Part shown: in pieces, positions 58,147-64,000 of the stretch
Position numbering within the stretch: the stretch's first letter is position 1
Layout of the letters: every line of letters begins with the position of its first letter
Assembly (NCBI RefSeq): GCF_000003855.2
Contig: NW_003101676.1
Coordinates: 245,103-309,102, forward strand
Direction of reading: 5' to 3'
DNA length: 64,000 nucleotides
Origin: Blastomyces gilchristii SLH14081
Lineage: Eukaryota; Ascomycota; Eurotiomycetes; Onygenales; Ajellomycetaceae
Made by a program: the position numbers and the translations under genes
Notes under the pieces: model-generated
Databases searched by the model: none
What the model was told of the DNA's origin: nothing
Seen by the model: only the letters and a program-made list of their open reading frames with translations

Positions 58147-60254
58147 GATGTTGGAGGGCTGAGTGTGTGTGGGTAACGGAACACGGGGGGGGGTGATTGA
58201 TTGAAAAGGGGGTGTATGTACCGCTGCGAGATTGAACTCAGGAAGCTGAGCTGCCTTTGGGGACTTGAAATGAGGGGGTGGAAGGGTAGCTTAGTGCCCT
58301 AGATACTGGAGAAGATGATGAAGATGGGGGGGGGAGTTGGAGCTTGCTCGTATGGAGATGGTTGTCGACGTGGTGAGAGGGAGGAAGAAGAAGAAGAGAA
58401 GAAAAGAAGACAGGGAAGAAGCAACCGACCGACCGCAGCAGAGATAGACGGGGAAAAGCCAAAGCGCCGCGCCAAGACCCGCTGCACCGCCAAAAGGGGA
58501 CCAAATTCCCCAAACAGGCAAGGCCGGCCCTGGCCCCTCCTTACCTCAGCCACGGTTTAGCCGCCAAGCCACCCTGCTAGTACAGTTCCATACGGTATTA
58601 TACGGCTCTATGGTAATAATTGTCGTTGAATTCTGCCGGGTAGGTTGGCTGCCAAGGCCCATTGGTGGCTTTTCTTTCTGTAATACCGGATACCTGATCT
58701 CCACCCAACCCGCAGACCTGACAAAGGGTGTTTATCTCACCGCATCCTGCCATTCCTCGTCTTTTTACTCTTTAGGCAACTTCCGTGCCACAAACAACTG
58801 TTGAGTCTCCTCTGAACTCTCTGGGTTTATCTCGGACTGGGATATCATACAGTGTCTACCTTACATGTACTTGTTATGGTCACCTTTGTGACATGGAATG
58901 AAAAGGGAATAAATGGAGACAGAAACTCCCAGTCCAGTGCAGTTGGAAACATTGCTATGGACTGTACATGTACATGTCCCACCTCCTCCCTATATCCATT
59001 TTCAAATCACCAACATGTCAACCCCTGTACTCACTCACACTGCCCTCACTCACACTGTCCTCAATCACACTGCCTTCACTGCAGTTGCACACAGGATCCC
59101 GCGGCTAAGGGGGTTTGTGCCATCCCAACCGACGCAGGCTGGGATGAGGAAGGGGTTTTCTCTCTCTTTCTTCTTTTATTTTAGCGGGAGATATATATTT
59201 ATATATATATTTGTAGATCGTGCTCCAAATCCTGGCGCCCAGATCCGGGTCTTGCATGCCGCTCTGATTCCAGGGGGGAGCAATTTGCTGGTCAACCAGC
59301 AAATATTCGCATCGCTTCTCGCGCGCGCCCCAGGTTTAACTATTGCTGGGCAATGGAGAGGGAACCTTTCCGTCATGCTGTTGGTGTGACAGCAACAGCT
59401 CAAAAAATCACTCTTAAATCATCCACGTTTTATATTTCTCCATGCCGGATACCGTCTGCTGCTTTTGGCTTTTTGCAAGCGTTTTCTCAGCCGTGAAATG
59501 CGGCTTTGCGAACTGGACTTTCATCAAGTATCAACAACATCTACATGATCCTGTCGAAATGCCTCTAAGTTCTGGCGAGCTATCTATATACTCTCTGGAG
59601 TTCCTGTCCGCTTCCTGTTTATCTAGCTTTTTTCCAGAGTATTGCCTGTTGCGGACAATACTTTTTTTTAATTTGCCCTTCCTCCATTCTTTCTTTTTGC
59701 TTCAGGATAATGTTGCTGAAGCACATCGTTTTCACCATATGCGGGGTACGTGAATGTGGTTACCTGCATAAACATGTACAGAAGATCCAAAACTACCTGG
59801 CTTGCTGATTGTTGAGCATATCAAAATACTGGCTTGGTTCCTTTTGGGCAAGGTAATTAATTGTATTGGGCCAATAAATCAAGCTCATCCAGCTTGATTT
59901 TGAAATATCTTGATAATTTACCTCCAGGTATAATTGAATGGGAAGTGGAAGGTTAGAATCTACATGAACACCAGAATTGCTGTGTTATGCAGTAAATTTG
60001 TCTGTGAATGTGTTTATTCTTATAATTGAATATCTGTTCACACAAATTTCTTCATTCTTTGTTAGAATGCATTCAGTCACTGATTCCTTCTTTTGTGTTC
60101 TAACTGTCATCTTCTTTTCCTCTCTTCAATCATTGTCATAACTGTTCACCTGAGTCTTCTTTCTGTGTCTATATCATATTCCCACCTGAACTTCCTTAGC
60201 TTTCAAGCTGGTTTTTCAACAATACCTCTACTTGCAAATAAATAAGTGATCACC
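58147..60254. other. Intergenic region between divergent genes
   Basis: This 2.1-kb region must hold the promoters of the RRM gene and the gene at 60255. It contains a TGTACATGTACATGT palindromic run (58963-58977) and 15-bp tandem units (59026-59084). The 158-codon frame at 58913-59389 runs through those repeats and has no motif, so it is not called. Confidence 0.55.
59026..59084. repeat. 15-bp tandem repeat, about four units
   Basis: Units of the form TGCCCTCACTCACAC are repeated at 59026, 59041, 59056 and (degenerate) 59071. The repeat is a CA/CT-rich minisatellite in the shared upstream region. Confidence 0.75.
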
Positions 60255-62426
60255 ATGAATGAACAAATTCCTCTCATAGTCCTCGATTCTGATGATGAAG
60301 ATGACATTCAAATCACCAGTGTTTCTGTGTGTGCTAAAAACAGAATCAACTCGGATCCAAGATGCTCCCAAGGAGTCTCTAACTCCAGCAACTACCAGCA
60401 GATAGGTTAGGAAGTCCTATACCCCACTCTCCCGGTTTTGCAAGGCCTTATCTAACCCTTACCAAAAAATATATTAGGCAGTTCTTCCGCTGCGAATGGC
60501 GTGGATGGCCAGCAAGTAACGGCAACTGGACAAACTCAAGGCGTTGCCCATCTGCTCTACCCAAGCACGGCAGAATGGCTTCCTCAATCTACTACCATTT
60601 CCATCGAGCGCAGCCCTTACTTTCCGTTGCCCTCCCCGACGATCTCCCTTTCGGTTTCAGGAAATGCCAGTGAAAATAATCAGGCCGCTTCTCCATATCC
60701 AGCGCGTGCCCTTGCGGAATCCATTGCATCTCCCAGACATGAAAAAAAAGCTCAACAGGTGGTTTCATCCGGTTTACCGTTTACGAAACAGTTCTTTACG
60801 GACATGGCGGATGCCATAGCACATGTTTTTCCCTATGGCGAATTGGCGCGCAAGTACAAATGCAGCGTCGGCCAGGTAAATCGTGCTTTAATTGCCGTTG
60901 TGCTAGATCCGTTGATGAAGAGAAATGGGGGACTAGTGAGTTGCCCAGACAGCAACGGGCAGGAAGGGGAGCAGGAGGAACGTGGGCAGACTCCTGTGCA
61001 AGAGACATGGAATTCTCCCAATGTTCTGATAAACAAGTGGAACAAACGGCATCAAGAAATGGTGTCTGTGCTGCAGAGAGAAAGCGAAGGGAATGGTCTG
61101 CCATTCGAATTCGATCAGAATCTCGTTGCGGCATCGGGGAACGCGGAAGCTTATTGGAAAGCGAGGAACGCTGCGTTTGATGTTCATAAAACCTTTCAGG
61201 ATGCAAGGCAGAAAGGGAGGGCTGAGGAAGGGTCGGCAGAGCAGGAATCGGGACATAAAAATCTACAACAGCAGTTGGAGGATGTGGTAGAAGCTGGAGA
61301 GCCAGAAAGTCAATTTCCTCAGGCTGAGATTGAGACGGCAGCTGGAGCGGCTCTTTCGCTGCAAGAGAAGGAAGTCCCAGAGGACGGATCTAGTGCATCT
61401 AGTCGTAAGCGCGCAAGGAGTTCATCGGAAACTGTCGACGGAAAGGCTGCTCCGGCTCATGGTAGGGACAGCAGCCCATCTACAGCGACCTCGCCCGTGC
61501 TCTACCAACTATATTCACCTCCCCCATCGAAGAAAGCAAAAACAATAACATACCAATCGACCCCCACCCAGACATCGCCGGAAGAATCCGTCGGCTTGAC
61601 GCCTAGCTTGCACCATCCCAATCCTAAACGTCCAGTGGCCACCGACGGGTCGTCTGACACATACATACTCAACAAATTCCCCTATAGCCGGAGAAATAAT
61701 ACAGACGACCATCCTCCTCCAACCCCTTCCCCACCCTCATCCGCTTCCTCGACTGGATCGTCACAATCTCCAATCGCCCAAACCCCAACACCACTCCCCA
61801 GATCTAGATCTCTCCCCAACAGCCACACCACCATCACCACCACCAACAGCCTACTCCCCAATCCCAAAACCTCCACCCCTCGACCAAACCTCTTCACCCG
61901 CTCCACGCACCGCCACGCAGTCACGATCGATAAATTCGGCAACTACCAGCGCGAAAACCAGAACCGGCAAAAGAACCAGTACTTACCTCCATCCTCATAT
62001 ATGAGGGATAACACCCTCCTCCCCCGCCCCGATGACCTCCTTCGTAGACCACCCGCCAGGACTCAGCGCGAACCGACGGATAGCGGTGACGAATGGGACG
62101 TTTATGACCCGTACTATCACGCAGGGGCTGATGAGACGACAAGAGTGTTTACGGAGGGGTTGTGGGGGGAGTTGCTTGAGAGGTTTGGGATGGAGAAGGG
62201 GCAGGGCAGGCGAGAAAAAGGAAGAGAGCGGGAGTTAATGGGCTTGGAGTTTGGGCTGGCGCAGATTGAGGTGAGCGGGAAGGGGAAGGGGAAGGGGGGG
62301 ATGCTTGGTGATTTTGGCGGGGATGTGAGTGGGAAAGGCAAAGCTGTTGAGGTGAGAGGTGGGAGCCGGGGGGATGGGGAGGGGGAGAACGAGGATGGGG
62401 ATGGGGATGATGATTATGATGATTAG
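60255..62426 (+). CDS. Uncharacterised protein with N-terminal SUMO-interaction-like motif
   Basis: Two exons, 60255-60405 and 60478-62426, give about 699 aa. Exon 1 starts MNEQIPLIVLDSDDEDDIQI and ends after YQQI; it joins in phase 1 to GSSSAANGVDGQQV. The first 15 residues match a SUMO-interaction motif: a hydrophobic core LIVL followed directly by an acidic run. Around residues 148-192 the sequence FFTDMADAIAHVFPYGELAR and KYKCSVGQVNRALIAVVLDP is the only strongly ordered part and could be helical, possibly helix-turn-helix-like. The remainder is Ser/Pro/Thr-rich and disordered, with a nuclear-type basic stretch (SRKRARSSS, PSKKAKT). The C-terminus is Gly/Lys then Asp-rich. A nuclear protein is inferred; function is unknown. 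Confidence 0.78.
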
Positions 62427-63440
62427 AATGCTGCTGGAGAAGGGCATGGGAGGTGGGAGAGCGCGTGAGGCGGAAAATTGAGACGGGAAGATCGTGGGAT
62501 GAATAGACTGTGGGGATGCACCGTGGGCTGTAGCTGCTGAGTGTTCAGGTTTTGTGGCTTAGAAAGTGGGAGGATGGCGAACTTTTTTTTGTATGTTTCT
62601 TCCTACTTCTGGGATACGATGTAGATGTGCCCCTGGATTTTATCTGAGCTTGTTTTACTAGGCACCTACTTACCTGTGTGGGTAGAGTTGTTATGTGAAA
62701 ATACGGACACGGAAATGATTGAGTTGCGAATGAACATGTTGTTAAGTTACCTGGAGCAGTTAATAGAAATAAAAAGATCTGACAACCTGGCTTTCCCCCC
62801 TGATCTATGAATTTCTGAAATGGTATCTATCCTTTTGGAATACTTTCATGCAATCCTCATGAGTTTTCCTATCAACTTTAAACAAGATGCCAGATATGCT
62901 TGAGAATGGAAAAAACAAACTCGTCAGATCCTCCCTCCAAAGAGCAAAATGGGAGAAAAGTAGGTACTGCACATGTACCTGGGTATATTGCATACATACA
63001 TGCTTCGCGTGGGAACAAGATACGTACGCTAAAACCGAAAAACATAAGCATAAACGACACAGATCATGAACGAAAATATGGACCTCAAAGAAAGGAGACA
63101 ATCATTTTTCTTTCCCCCCTTTCACCCATTTCACTGTCGCTCGCATTTCTTCCGGTATAAAACAAAAGAAAAAAGAAAATCAGACTTCAGTAGAAAATGG
63201 ACATCGCAAACCAACAATGGAAGATACAACCAGCGCTTCAAAATGGTGGCATATCCGTTAAAACGTACATGAGAAAATTAAAACACACTTCCGGCGGGGG
63301 GTTGTGTACTCGTAACATATATATTAAGGGGGACAAGAAAAGAAGACACCTGCAGCAAAAAAAAAAAGAGAGAAGAGACAAAATAGAAAATCATTTTATA
63401 TTTTATTCACTTCAGATCAATCAACCAATACAACCCACCC
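62427..63440. other. Convergent 3' region
   Basis: About 1 kb between the ends of two convergent genes. Short unsupported frames overlap on both strands. No RNA gene or defined repeat was seen. Confidence 0.55.
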
Positions 63441-63957
63441 CTACCGATCCGCGTACCGATCATTAAAACTCCCCGACGCCTGTGATCGATGCCCAGCCCC
63501 ATACGCACCAGTATAGCTGGTATCATAATCATGCAAATAGCTACTGCGACCAGCATCACTGGCGCCCGGCAGGGGGGTGCTATTTACACCACCATCGTGG
63601 TCCCTCGTGGGGTCATACATGGGGGGTGCTGCTGCTGCTCCATGCGGAACTCCGCCCATATCGTCCGCCTCGCTGTTATGTAGTAGCGTATACTCGTCGT
63701 CTGGGTCTCGGCGGTATCCGAGGGATGATGATGAGGGTCCGCCGCCCGTTCCTTCTGTGGAGCGTCGGCCGGAGCGGAATTCGGCGTCCCGGTCGTCTTC
63801 ATCTTCGAAGTCGTGGGCGGGATTCGAGGAGAAGGCGGCTTTGGAGTGGGCGGCGAATGAGGGGTCGGAAGAAGAGCCTTCGTAGGGCAAGGTGCCGCTG
63901 CGCCGGTATTCTGAGAGGTTGCGGATGGACATGTAAGAGGTAACGCAGAAGAGCAGG
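63441..63957 (-). CDS. C-terminal exon of a probable membrane protein (partial)
   Basis: The last exon of a gene that continues beyond the window. It starts after a CACCAG acceptor at 63958-63960 and begins LLFCVTSYMSIRNL, which looks like the end of a membrane span followed by SEYRRSGTLPYEG. The rest (about 150 residues) is polar, rich in Ser, Gly, Asp and Tyr, with Asp-Glu clusters, as in the cytoplasmic tails of fungal tetraspan or MARVEL-like proteins. The family is not certain from this fragment. Confidence 0.65.
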
Positions 63958-64000
63958 CTGGTGGGAGGAGGTGGAGGAGAATGTGAGTTAGTTTTAACGT
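63958..64000 (-). other. Intron portion of the partial gene
   Basis: A pyrimidine-rich tract on the minus strand (CTCCTCCACCTCCTCCCACCAG) precedes the exon, as expected of a 3' splice site. The donor lies outside the window. Confidence 0.5.

Noticed and set aside
58913..59389. 158-codon plus-strand frame
   Set aside because: It passes through the 15-bp tandem repeats and TGTACA run and shows no domain.
1..64000. CRISPR array, rRNA, tRNA, or secondary-metabolite core enzyme
   Set aside because: No regularly spaced repeats, no cloverleaf-compatible sequence I could support, and no PKS, NRPS or terpene synthase motif was seen.

Overview
The window is nuclear DNA of a filamentous ascomycete. 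Genes are closely spaced on both strands and carry short spliceosomal introns (53-200 nt, mostly GTAHGT/GTRAGT donors and YAG acceptors). The protein set (CSN6, THO2, VPS17, TAH18, RPC31, HSM3-like, fungal Acinus-like) is typically eurotiomycete. The juxtaposition of a normal-GC gene block with an extremely AT-rich, decayed repeat block suggests Onygenales (Histoplasma/Blastomyces/Paracoccidioides-like). That placement is inference from composition and protein flavour, not from a search.

Layout: 1-3060 is a decayed AT-rich repeat block in which CC, GG and CG dinucleotides are almost absent. From about 4.1 kb onward the DNA is ordinary. In order: DUF488 protein (-), ETF beta subunit (-), TAH18 diflavin reductase (-), RNA polymerase III subunit RPC31 (-), HSM3-like proteasome chaperone (-) divergent from CSN6 (+), Acinus-like SAP/RSB protein (-), nitrilase-family amidohydrolase (+), a 482-aa protein of unknown function (+), THO2 (-, 2,560 aa), a frameshifted DHA2-type MFS transporter (-), an NAD(P)-dependent epimerase-like protein (-), a GFA-domain protein (+), a CCCH zinc-finger/coiled-coil protein (+), VPS17 (-) divergent from mitochondrial EF-G2/MEF2 (+), an ArfGAP of the GCS1 type (-), a two-RRM RGG protein (-), a 699-aa protein with an N-terminal SUMO-interaction-like motif (+), and the last exon of a probable membrane protein (-).

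Most genes are housekeeping and work in unrelated pathways: respiration and Fe-S assembly (ETFB, TAH18), transcription and mRNP export (RPC31, THO2, Acinus-like, RRM protein), ubiquitin/proteasome control (HSM3-like, CSN6), vesicle traffic (VPS17, ArfGAP) and mitochondrial translation (MEF2). The stretch 36.8-43.6 kb (MFS transporter, epimerase, GFA protein) is the only accessory-looking part. I found no CRISPR array, rRNA, convincing tRNA, or complete transposon or biosynthetic core enzyme. Exon joins were made by hand from reading frame, splice signals and family conservation; none is confirmed by transcript data. The most interesting items are the unusual mutation signature of the first 3 kb, the single-base frameshift in the MFS gene, a competing splice acceptor in the CCCH gene, and two uncharacterised protein genes.
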